DNA of 10,297 nt from Maricaulis sp. (lineage in GTDB: Bacteria > Pseudomonadota > Alphaproteobacteria > Caulobacterales > Maricaulaceae). Of the stretch, positions 1-6,361 are shown piece by piece. Position 1 is the first letter of the stretch; each line of letters starts with the position of its first letter. The notes below the pieces were generated by a model. The model had not been told where the DNA came from, did no database searches, and saw only the letters and a list, made by a program, of their open reading frames with translations. The translations under genes were made by a program, and so were the position numbers. The stretch lies in the NCBI GenBank assembly GCA_002694345.1, contig NZLV01000108.1, forward strand, positions 1-10,297, read 5' to 3'.

Positions 1-114
1 CCGCGCGAATGCGCGGTGGAGTGGGTGACCGGCCAAACCCGAAAGCGCTGCGCGCTTTCACCCCTTCCGTCTCGCCACTGCGTGGCGATCCACCTTCCCC
101 GTCAAAGGGGAAGG
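1..114. repeat. Cluster of four perfect hairpins (likely dispersed intergenic repeat)
   Basis: Four perfect inverted repeats follow each other. Arms 1-6 and 11-16 enclose a 4-base loop. Arms 41-48 (GAAAGCGC) and 52-59 enclose TGC. Arms 72-78 (TCGCCAC) and 82-88 also enclose TGC. Arms 93-100 (CCTTCCCC) and 107-114 enclose GTCAAA. No convincing coding region covers this stretch; the open frames across it are low-complexity and start without ribosome binding sites. Such strings of GC-rich hairpins are typical of dispersed palindromic elements between genes in alphaproteobacteria, and the last hairpin could also act as a transcription terminator for a gene left of the window. That this one is dispersed is inference, because only one copy is visible here. 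Confidence 0.6.
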
Positions 115-240
115 ACCCGGAAGGAGCCCGGAAACATCACCCTCTGAGCAAACCCCAGAACACGCCCTGCACTTCTCCTCCTCCGTCTCCCGGCCCTCGC
201 GGATATACTCACACCAGATTCGCAAACGAGGACCTGTCCC
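115..240. other. Upstream region of the dehydrogenase gene
   Basis: This non-coding stretch lies between the hairpin cluster and the dehydrogenase start. It ends with a plausible ribosome binding site, GAGGA at 228-232, eight bases before the ATG at 241. I see no clear sigma-70-like promoter or operator in it. Confidence 0.5.
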
Positions 241-999
241 ATGACGCTTCCGCTCGCTGGCAAGAAAGCCCTGATCACCGGTTCCAGCCATGGCGTCGGC
301 CTGGCATCTGCACACTTGTTCGCAGCACAGGGGGCGGACGTGGTGTTGCATGGCAATGCCAATATGGCCGATGCCGATGCTGCGGTTCAGGCGATCGGGC
401 CGAAGGCGCTGGGCGCCGTCCAGGCCGACCTGTCCCAGCCGGGCGCGGGTCGCGACCTCTATGAGAAAGCCCTGCACCTCGCATCCGGCCAGCTCGACAT
501 CATCGTCAACAATGCCGGCATCCACTGGGCCACGCCGCTGGAGTCCAGTGATACGGATTGGGAAGCCAATTGGGCCGTGACGCTGCAGGTCAATCTGATG
601 GCCGTGGCGGATATCTGCCGGGCCGCCATTCCGGAAATGGTCGCCTCCGGTGGCGGGTCGATCATCAATATCGCCAGCCGGGCCGGTTATCGCGGCGAGG
701 ACCGCAACCATATGGCCTATGGCGCCTCCAAGGGCGCCCTGCTCTCCCTCACCAAGACGATTGCACGGCAATGGGGTTGTGACGGCATCTATGCCTATGC
801 GCTGTCGCCGGGCTGGATCGATACCCGCATGGGGCCGCAGCATGAGGAAGACCGGGCCCGCGCCAAGGCGGAAATCCCGATCGGGGATCTGGCCCAGCCT
901 GAAGAGATCGCCGCCATGTGCGCCTTCCTGGCCTCCGGAGCCTGCCGCAGCGCGACCGGCTCCTGCATCGACATAAATGGCGCCAGCTATGTGAGATAG
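241..999 (+). CDS. SDR family NAD(P)-dependent oxidoreductase
   Basis: This 252-residue protein has the usual length of a classical short-chain dehydrogenase/reductase, a Rossmann-fold enzyme that reduces or oxidises a carbonyl/alcohol with NAD(P)(H). The cofactor glycine motif TGSSHGVG is at residues 13-20 and the NNAG motif at 90-93. The catalytic tetrad is complete: Asn118, Ser146, Tyr160 and Lys164 (YGASK). The SPGWIDT stretch near residue 190 matches the family PG motif, and the C-terminal ITGxxIDVNGG-type strand appears as ATGSCIDINGA. There is no signal peptide, so it is cytoplasmic. The ATG at 241 is supported by GAGGA eight bases upstream. The stop is only 12 bases from the end of the convergent membrane-protein gene, leaving no room for a separate terminator. 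The substrate cannot be read from the sequence; family membership is very secure. Confidence 0.95.
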   Translation: MTLPLAGKKALITGSSHGVGLASAHLFAAQGADVVLHGNANMADADAAVQAIGPKALGAVQADLSQPGAGRDLYEKALHLASGQLDIIVNNAGIHWATPLESSDTDWEANWAVTLQVNLMAVADICRAAIPEMVASGGGSIINIASRAGYRGEDRNHMAYGASKGALLSLTKTIARQWGCDGIYAYALSPGWIDTRMGPQHEEDRARAKAEIPIGDLAQPEEIAAMCAFLASGACRSATGSCIDINGASYVR

Positions 1000-1011
1000 C
1001 GGGATCCGGGC

Positions 1012-1392
1012 CTATTCGTCGTCCTGCTTTTCCATGCGGGCGGCGAGGAAATCCCCGGCCACGATGACCAGCACGAAGGCAATGCTGACGACAAACCGTC
1101 CCTGGGTTTCATCGTTCAGCCAGCCCTGGGCCTCGGCGATCCGGCTGCCCAGGGCAGAGATCAGCAAGGCGCCACCGCCCACCATGGAGGCGCGCACGGT
1201 CGCCGTACCGCGCCTCGTCCCGGAGCGACCGCGAATACGGGCTGTGGTGTGCATGACGATGGCGGCGAAGGGCAGGAAGATGACGGCGACAAGCGCCACC
1301 AGCCAGCTGGTCGGATCGATGACCAGCAAGGCGATGGCCAGGGCCATGATCAGCACGGCCACCGCGACCACGACGCCAGAAAATACTTTCAT
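1012..1392 (-). CDS. Small integral membrane protein of unknown function
   Basis: This 126-residue protein is dominated by hydrophobic segments at about residues 4-25, 30-50, 70-86 and 101-119, so it probably spans the inner membrane four times. A strongly basic loop (about 52-67, RGRSGTRRGTATVR) lies between the second and third segments and is expected on the cytoplasmic side. The C-terminus is charged (MEKQDDE). I do not recognise the family and see no catalytic motif. The ATG at 1392 has a very strong upstream purine tract (GGGGGGAGG on the coding strand), which supports the start. It lies 91 bases downstream of the serine hydrolase stop on the same strand, with an inverted repeat between them, so cotranscription is possible but not shown. 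Confidence 0.8.
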   Translation of the reverse strand: MKVFSGVVVAVAVLIMALAIALLVIDPTSWLVALVAVIFLPFAAIVMHTTARIRGRSGTRRGTATVRASMVGGGALLISALGSRIAEAQGWLNDETQGRFVVSIAFVLVIVAGDFLAARMEKQDDE

Positions 1393-1422
1393 GCCGGCCT
1401 CCCCCCGCCGCAGACCGCTGCC

Positions 1423-1449
1423 GGGTGACAGGGTCGGTTCGCGTCACCC
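1423..1449. repeat. Inverted repeat between serine hydrolase and membrane-protein genes
   Basis: GGGTGAC at 1423-1429 pairs perfectly with GTCACCC at 1443-1449, with a 13-base loop. It lies downstream of the serine hydrolase stop and upstream of the membrane-protein start, both on the minus strand. It could be a weak terminator or an operator. There is no U-rich tail to decide for a terminator. Confidence 0.35.
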
Positions 1450-1483
1450 TTAACAGCATTCGCCCGCGATCGGGAAACCGAGG

Positions 1484-3247
1484 TCAGGGCATGCCGGCCG
1501 CATCTGAGGGATAAGCAGCCAGGAAAGCCCTGACCCGCTCGGCCATGTCGCCCTGCCCCTGCTCATCCAGCTGACCGGCCAGCTTGCCCAGAATGGCATC
1601 ACTGGGCAGGTCATGAGGCGCGACACCGCCCGACAGGAAGGCACTGGTACTGGCATTGGCAGAGATTGCCCAGTGAGCCTCGCCGGCGGCATCGATCAGG
1701 GCCGCGGCATCAATCTGGGGCCAGCCGGGCGTATGCGCGGTTTCCAGCTCCAGACGGATCTGCTCCGGACCGCTGCCGCCCGGCAGGGTGAAACGGATGA
1801 CGGGCGCGCCAGCCTCCGAGGACAGCCGCTCGGCTTCCACCGCATCCAGCGCAGGGCCGGAGCTCAATTGCACGCTCTGCAGGGCATCGGGGATCTGGGT
1901 GAAATGGACATCCAGGAAACGGGCATCGGCAAGGGCCGGAAAACCCAGTTCCAGCCATTCCTCACCGGCATCGGCCGTGGCCGGCGCCCAAGCGAAGGCG
2001 GTTTCGCCCACACCGCCATCCGGCGCGCCCAAGGCCTGGAAGTCCGCGGCACTGGCGACCGGGGCCTCGCTCATGTCCAGCGTATCGCGGAACGCCCGGG
2101 CCGCTTCGGGGCCCTGAGTGTGGAGCACGGTCAGGAAGTCAGCGAGCGGCGTGGCAGGGATCGCCGCCGACTCCGGCCTGCCCAGCTCGGTGATGTAGAG
2201 CACGCCCCGCAACAGGCCGAGCGAGCCGGACCGCCCGGCCCGGGTATTGTTCTGGACGGCCGCCGCAAACACATCCGGTTCGCGATTGTCGATCATCAGC
2301 ATGGAGAGATAGCCGTCCGATGCGCCCGTCGCGACCCAGGCATATTCCTCCTCGCCCAGGCCCACACGCATCCAGCCCATGGCATCATCCCCATCCGAGC
2401 CCGGCTCCTCGATCCCGGCCAGCATGAGGGCAAGACTGTCCGCAGAGAGAAGCTCAGCATGCTCCAGCGCCTGGCCGAAACGGACCAGATCGCGCGCCGT
2501 GGAGAATATCCCGCTCGCCCCCGGCAGGCCGCCCCGGAAACTTGTCGGGTCCACCGGCAGGCGGCTGACCAGGTCCGGCATGTCCAGTCCGACGGCGAGG
2601 AGGTCGGAATTCTCCGGCAGGCCATAACTGGTGGCAGACAGGCCGGCCGGTGCCAGGATGCGATCCTGCAGCAGATCGGCATAGGTCTCACCGGTTGACC
2701 GTTCCAGCACCAGGGCCAGCAGGGCATAGCCGGAATTGGAATAATTATAGCGCTCACCCACGGCCGATTGCGGCCCCACGGCGTTGAGCGCCTCGATCAT
2801 CGCCTCGGGTGAGTTATCCGCACCGCCCAGGGCTTCGGTATGATCGCGCATCAGTCCGCTGGTGTGTTCCAGCAAGTGCCGGAGGGTGACATCCCCGTAC
2901 TGATCCGCATCCAGCTCCGGCACCCAGCGCGTGACCGGGTCAGCCAGCGACAGCTCTCCCCGCTCCATTGCGCCCAGGACCAGCGTTGCGGTGAAGGCCT
3001 TGGTGATGGACGCGATATGAAAGCGCGTTTCCGGCGTGTTCATCCGCGCCTGGGCGACGTCGGCATGGCCAAAGGCCCGGTCAATCACCGGGCCGTCCGC
3101 CGAAACGATATGGATTGCGCCCTCGAACTGGCCGCTCTCGGCCAGCTCCTCGACAAAGCTCTCAAACTGCGACGGCACGCCCGGCGCCTCGTCCACCGCC
3201 ACGGCTTGCACGGCCAAAGCCCAGCCGAACATCGTTCCGATCATCAT
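1484..3247 (-). CDS. Secreted serine hydrolase, beta-lactamase (class C/S12) fold, with C-terminal beta domain
   Basis: This protein of about 587 residues begins with a hydrophobic signal-peptide-like segment (about 1-19), so it is probably exported. Numbering from the GTG at 3250, the nucleophile motif SITK is at 81-84 in a good FHIASITK context. The second motif YSN is at 170-172, inside RYNYSNSGYALL. The expected third motif (KTG, HxG or WGG) is replaced by ATG at 307-309 (VATGASDGYLS). The hydrolase domain ends near 355. Residues about 405-540 read like an extra jelly-roll or discoidin-like domain (EWLELGFP, later GWPQIDAAALID and HWAISANAS). Such enzymes include D-aminopeptidases, esterases and beta-lactamases; the substrate is unknown. 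I prefer the ATG at 3247 over the GTG at 3250, because GGGAAGGGA lies at a better distance from the ATG. It follows the amidohydrolase by 83 bases and may be in its operon. Confidence 0.9.
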   Translation of the reverse strand: MMIGTMFGWALAVQAVAVDEAPGVPSQFESFVEELAESGQFEGAIHIVSADGPVIDRAFGHADVAQARMNTPETRFHIASITKAFTATLVLGAMERGELSLADPVTRWVPELDADQYGDVTLRHLLEHTSGLMRDHTEALGGADNSPEAMIEALNAVGPQSAVGERYNYSNSGYALLALVLERSTGETYADLLQDRILAPAGLSATSYGLPENSDLLAVGLDMPDLVSRLPVDPTSFRGGLPGASGIFSTARDLVRFGQALEHAELLSADSLALMLAGIEEPGSDGDDAMGWMRVGLGEEEYAWVATGASDGYLSMLMIDNREPDVFAAAVQNNTRAGRSGSLGLLRGVLYITELGRPESAAIPATPLADFLTVLHTQGPEAARAFRDTLDMSEAPVASAADFQALGAPDGGVGETAFAWAPATADAGEEWLELGFPALADARFLDVHFTQIPDALQSVQLSSGPALDAVEAERLSSEAGAPVIRFTLPGGSGPEQIRLELETAHTPGWPQIDAAALIDAAGEAHWAISANASTSAFLSGGVAPHDLPSDAILGKLAGQLDEQGQGDMAERVRAFLAAYPSDAAGMP

Positions 3248-3252
3248 CACGT

Positions 3253-3280
3253 ATCCCTTCCCTGTTCACGGGAAAGGGAT
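3253..3280 (-). promoter_or_regulatory. Hairpin enclosing the serine hydrolase ribosome binding site
   Basis: On the plus strand, ATCCCTTCCC (3253-3262) pairs with 3270-3280, with one extra A and a 7-base loop. In the minus-strand mRNA the 3' arm is GGGAAGGGAU, which is also the Shine-Dalgarno sequence, and the start codon follows within about 3-6 bases. Folding would hide the ribosome binding site, so translational control is possible. This is inference from sequence complementarity only. Confidence 0.45.
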
Positions 3281-3304
3281 GCATCCGGCGGTGAAACCGG
3301 ATGC
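3281..3304 (-). repeat. Perfect hairpin downstream of the amidohydrolase gene
   Basis: GCATCCGG (3281-3288) and CCGGATGC (3297-3304) form a perfect 8-base-pair stem with an 8-base loop. It lies 26 bases after the amidohydrolase stop on the minus strand and directly before the ribosome-binding-site hairpin. It could be a partial terminator, an mRNA-stabilising stem or an attenuator. No U-run follows it. Confidence 0.45.
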
Positions 3305-3330
3305 GTCCGCGGGATTAAATCTTGGACAGG

Positions 3331-5106
3331 CTACTCCGCCGCTACCGCCGCATGCTGACCGGCCCGGTAGAGCGTGCCCGGACGGGCACCGGTGAGCTGG
3401 CCCTTTTCCATCACGACCTCGCCGGACACGAGCGTGACGTCATAGCCGCGCGCGCCCTGGAGAAGGCGCTGACCACCGGCGGGCAAGTCCTGCTCCATGT
3501 GGGGCGGTTCGGACTGGAGCTGGTCGAGATCGATGACATTGATGTCGGCCTTCAGCCCCTCGCGCAGATAGCCGCGATCCTTCATGCCCAGATAATCGGC
3601 CTGACGGCCGGTCAGCATGTTGACCACGGTGGGCAGGTCCAGCTTGCGGCCGCGCTGGCGGTCCCGGGTCCAGTGGGTGAGCATGTAGGTCGGCATGGAG
3701 GCATCGCAGACCGTGCCGACATGCGCCCCGCCATCGGACAGGCCATAGAGCGCCTGCGGGTGCTCCATCATCCTGAGCACATTGTCGTAATTCAGCTCGG
3801 TGTAATTGTAGAGCGGCAGGTAGATGAGCTCGTGACCGTCCCGCTCCAGCAAGGTGTCATAGATCATCTCCATCAGCGGCACGCCTTTTTCCCGGGCCCT
3901 CGCCGCCAGCGAATTTTCCGGCGGCTGTTCATAGTCCGGCGGATCGCCCAGCTGGAAGAATTTCTCCGCCACGAACTCGATATGCTCCATCAGGAGGTCG
4001 GCCAGCGGCGGCACGGACGAGCCCGGCCCGGAAAGCTTGTCGGTCTTCTCGGCCAGCACTTTCGCCTTGAAATCCGGATCCTTCATCTTCGCGACCCGCT
4101 CCTCCAGGGAGAGGTGCGCGATCGTCTTGTAGGTCGGATAGCCCATGAAGGGGTGGAAGGTGCAGTTGAAGCCCAGGAAGACCCCGATGGCACGCGGAGC
4201 CACCTGCATGCGGGCATCAACGCCCTCAGCCTTCAGCGTCTCGGTGCGTTCAATCAGTTTGAGCCACTGATCCGGCGCAAAATCGCGCTGCATCAGGGAA
4301 AAGGAGAAGGGCCGGCCGGATGCCTTGGCATAATCGGCGATGATGTCCCACTCCTCGTCGAAATCCTGCTCACCGCGCTCCAGATTGAAATCGGAGACGG
4401 CCTGCACCACACCGAAATCGAGGCCCTCAAAAGCCTTGGCGATACCGGTCAGTTCCTCGCGCGTGGACTCCGAGGACGGGGTCCAATCCCCGTCAGAGGT
4501 CTTGTGCACATCGGACCGGCCGGTGGCGAAACCGATGGCCCCTGCCTCCAGCGCTTCGCGGGTCAGACGGCGCATTTGGGCAATGTCGTCATCATTGGCG
4601 GGTTCGGAGAAGACCGCCCGGTCGCCCATCACATACATGCGCAGCGGGTCGTGCGGCAGCATGGCGGCGATATCGATGGTGCGCGGGATCTTGGCCAGCG
4701 CATCGAGATAATCCGGGAAGCTTTCCCAGTCCCAGGTCAGCCCCTCGTGCAGGGCCGTGCCGGGAATGTCCTCCACGCCTTCCATCAGCTTGATCAGCTT
4801 GTCATGGTCGGTATCGCGCACCGGCGCAAAGCCGACGCCGCAATTGCCCATGATCGCCGTGGTCACGCCATGATCGATGGAGGGGCGCAGCTCGTCATCC
4901 CAGCTCGCCTGGCCGTCATAATGGGTGTGGATATCAATAAAGCCCGGCGTGACGATCTTGCCGGTGGCATCGATTGTCCGCGCCGCCTCACCCAGATCCG
5001 TGCCGATGGCCGCAATGCGCCCGTTTTGGATGGCGATATCCGCTGCGCGGCCCGGTGCACCGGAGCCATCATGCAGAATTCCGCCTGTAATCTTAAGATC
5101 ATACAT
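3331..5106 (-). CDS. Amidohydrolase, D-aminoacylase / N-acyl-D-amino-acid deacylase family
   Basis: This 591-residue cytoplasmic protein has a composite TIM-barrel amidohydrolase layout: an N-terminal beta segment (about 1-52), then PGFIDIHTHYDGQ with the metal-binding HTH at 60-62. GNCGVGFAP at 87-95 carries Cys89 at the place of the D-aminoacylase zinc-ligand cysteine. SDGGAHVG with the catalytic-type Asp458 is at 457-464, and the C-terminal beta segment follows (LKADINVIDL at 518-527). D-aminoacylases hydrolyse N-acyl-D-amino acids. The subgroup with GFATGRSDVHKTSDG (about 192-206), seen here, is usually annotated only as amidohydrolase family. The two ligand histidines I expect on barrel strands after residue 220 are not evident, so the reaction is uncertain. 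The ATG at 5106 is chosen because GGGGAGG precedes it and homology begins at MYDLKITGG; a longer in-frame extension to 5244 runs into the transporter gene and looks unlike protein. Confidence 0.92.
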   Translation of the reverse strand: MYDLKITGGILHDGSGAPGRAADIAIQNGRIAAIGTDLGEAARTIDATGKIVTPGFIDIHTHYDGQASWDDELRPSIDHGVTTAIMGNCGVGFAPVRDTDHDKLIKLMEGVEDIPGTALHEGLTWDWESFPDYLDALAKIPRTIDIAAMLPHDPLRMYVMGDRAVFSEPANDDDIAQMRRLTREALEAGAIGFATGRSDVHKTSDGDWTPSSESTREELTGIAKAFEGLDFGVVQAVSDFNLERGEQDFDEEWDIIADYAKASGRPFSFSLMQRDFAPDQWLKLIERTETLKAEGVDARMQVAPRAIGVFLGFNCTFHPFMGYPTYKTIAHLSLEERVAKMKDPDFKAKVLAEKTDKLSGPGSSVPPLADLLMEHIEFVAEKFFQLGDPPDYEQPPENSLAARAREKGVPLMEMIYDTLLERDGHELIYLPLYNYTELNYDNVLRMMEHPQALYGLSDGGAHVGTVCDASMPTYMLTHWTRDRQRGRKLDLPTVVNMLTGRQADYLGMKDRGYLREGLKADINVIDLDQLQSEPPHMEQDLPAGGQRLLQGARGYDVTLVSGEVVMEKGQLTGARPGTLYRAGQHAAVAAE

Positions 5107-5159
5107 GGTCTGACCTCCCCGTTTTGTTGTGATCCCGCACCTCTTTTCGGGCGCGTGTT

Positions 5160-6080
5160 TCAGGATGATTTGAGTGTCCGCCAATCGAGCAGCCGGAACA
5201 AGCCGACAAGTGCGCTTCCCGCGACCAGGTGCCACAAACTCCACATGCCGGTGATCGCCGCCGCACCGCCCAGTCCTTCGAACTGGCTGAGCAGGATGAG
5301 CAGGCCGAGACCGGAATTCTGGATGCCGACCTCGAACGTCAGGGAGCGCCGGTGCGCCACGTCGAGCCGCAGCGCCCGGCCCGACACCGAGCCCAGACCG
5401 AAAGCCGCGGCATTGTGAATGACGGCAATCGGGATGACGATCGCGCCGGCCGCAACGATGATATGCCAGTTCTGGGCAGCCCCGACGATGATCAGGATGG
5501 CAATCCCGAACAGGGAGATCGGCATGAGGACCTGCCGGATCCGCGCAGCCGGTCCCGGGAAATAGGCCGCAACCAGCATGCCCGCTGCCAAGGGGATGGC
5601 CAGCAGACCGACCGTTTGGGAAATGAAGGGGCCCGGCTGGATGTCGAGCTGACCGATAAGCTCCGCCGTCGGTCCGTAGAGCGACGACCAGACGAAGATC
5701 GAGACAGGGGTGAGAACGGCCGACACAACGCTGGAAATCGCTGTCAGACTGACCGAATAGGCGGTGTTGCCCCGCCCGAACATGGTCAGAAGATTGGAGA
5801 CATTCCCGCCCGGGCAGGACGCCACCACGAACATGCCCAGCGCAATACTGGCCGGAGGCGACAGGATCAGGATCAGAACCAGCGTCAGGGCCGGCAGACC
5901 GATCAACTGGGTCAGCACACCTCCCGCCACGCGGATCGGCGTTTTTCGAACATTCGAGAAATCCGCGACTCGCAGTCCCAGCGCCACGGTGAACATCATC
6001 CCGACGAGGATGACGGCCATGGCAAGCCGCGTTTGGTCATCAACTATTACCCTGAGGGCATCGATATCATCGGGGTTCAT
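5160..6080 (-). CDS. Bile acid:sodium symporter (BASS/SBF) family transporter
   Basis: This 306-residue inner-membrane protein has about nine or ten hydrophobic helices, as expected for the BASS family, which mostly cotransports organic anions with sodium. The diagnostic ASCPGGNVSN stretch is at residues 87-96, in the first crossover helix region. The second, EVGIQNSGLG, is at 250-259. Glu250 and Gln254 match the sodium-site residues known from bacterial ASBT homologues. The substrate is not predictable; pantoate, pyruvate, steroid acids and other organic acids are all handled by family members. The ATG at 6080 is preferred, with GAGG four bases upstream, over a TTG at 6101. It is the first gene of the same-strand series with the amidohydrolase (53-base gap) and serine hydrolase, and is divergent from the HxlR regulator. 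Import of a compound for hydrolysis by the amidohydrolase is a reasonable inference, not shown. Confidence 0.92.
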   Translation of the reverse strand: MNPDDIDALRVIVDDQTRLAMAVILVGMMFTVALGLRVADFSNVRKTPIRVAGGVLTQLIGLPALTLVLILILSPPASIALGMFVVASCPGGNVSNLLTMFGRGNTAYSVSLTAISSVVSAVLTPVSIFVWSSLYGPTAELIGQLDIQPGPFISQTVGLLAIPLAAGMLVAAYFPGPAARIRQVLMPISLFGIAILIIVGAAQNWHIIVAAGAIVIPIAVIHNAAAFGLGSVSGRALRLDVAHRRSLTFEVGIQNSGLGLLILLSQFEGLGGAAAITGMWSLWHLVAGSALVGLFRLLDWRTLKSS

Positions 6081-6361
6081 AAATCCTCGCCCTATCAACA
6101 ACTTATTATATTTATTGGCCGTACATTCGGCAGCCTAGGTCAGATGCAAATGGTTGTCATTCCAACAAGGGGCTCGCCAAACGCACTTGACCATGTATCT
6201 TGTTTGAACATCTTTTTATGCGCAGTCCTACTCCTTGTTGAGCAGGCTGTTTGAGTTGATCGCACGACGCCGCCGGGGGCCAGGGCCGGAACGTCGTACG
6301 ATTTTGGCGTATCAATCCAAAAGGCCGCTTGGGCAGCGGCCGATATTTTGGGGGACCTCGT
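6081..6361. promoter_or_regulatory. Divergent regulatory region between transporter and HxlR regulator
   Basis: This 281-base region, AT-richer than its surroundings, must hold the promoters of the transporter (left) and the regulator (right). It contains a long-range inverted repeat, CAACAAGG (6163-6170) with CCTTGTTG (6233-6240), and a direct repeat TGTTTGA at 6201-6207 and 6249-6255. An imperfect inverted repeat pairs CGCACGACG (6261-6269) with CGTCGTACG (6292-6300), matching at 8 of 9 positions. A hairpin lies next to the regulator start. HxlR-type proteins commonly bind between themselves and a divergent target. Which repeat is the operator cannot be decided by eye, and I could not place confident -35/-10 boxes. 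Confidence 0.5.
6317..6351 (+). promoter_or_regulatory. Two-part hairpin just upstream of the HxlR gene
   Basis: The inner stem GGCCGCT (6323-6329) with AGCGGCC (6335-6341) is perfect, with loop TGGGC. The outer arms CCAAAA (6317-6322) and TTTTGG (6346-6351) are also perfect, offset by a 4-base bulge (6342-6345). The right outer arm overlaps the first Gs of the ribosome binding site GGGGGA (6350-6355). It may be an operator or an RNA structure affecting translation. Confidence 0.4.

Noticed and set aside
1..114. CRISPR-like array
   Set aside because: The hairpins differ from each other in sequence, with no repeated unit and no regular spacer.
58..843. Open frame of about 261 codons on the minus strand opposite the dehydrogenase
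   Set aside because: The plus frame holds a full SDR catalytic tetrad; the minus frame runs into the hairpin cluster without a coherent protein.
1613..2698. Open frame of about 361 codons on the plus strand opposite the serine hydrolase
   Set aside because: Antisense to a gene with intact SxxK and YSN motifs, with Arg/Gln/His-rich composition typical of a shadow frame.
5107..5159. Terminator between transporter and amidohydrolase
   Set aside because: Only a 4-base-pair stem can be drawn in this gap, which fits read-through in one transcript rather than termination.
3322..5418. Very long open frame (about 698 codons) on the plus strand, antisense to the amidohydrolase
   Set aside because: It lies opposite a clearly conserved gene, is rich in His, Arg and Gly from the complementary codons of a GC-rich gene, has no recognisable motif, and spans the gap into the transporter gene. 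It is a shadow of the true gene.
5229..6254. Open frame of about 341 codons on the plus strand opposite the transporter
   Set aside because: Extremely Arg/Gln/Asp/His-rich from the complement of hydrophobic codons; the minus strand encodes a convincing BASS transporter.
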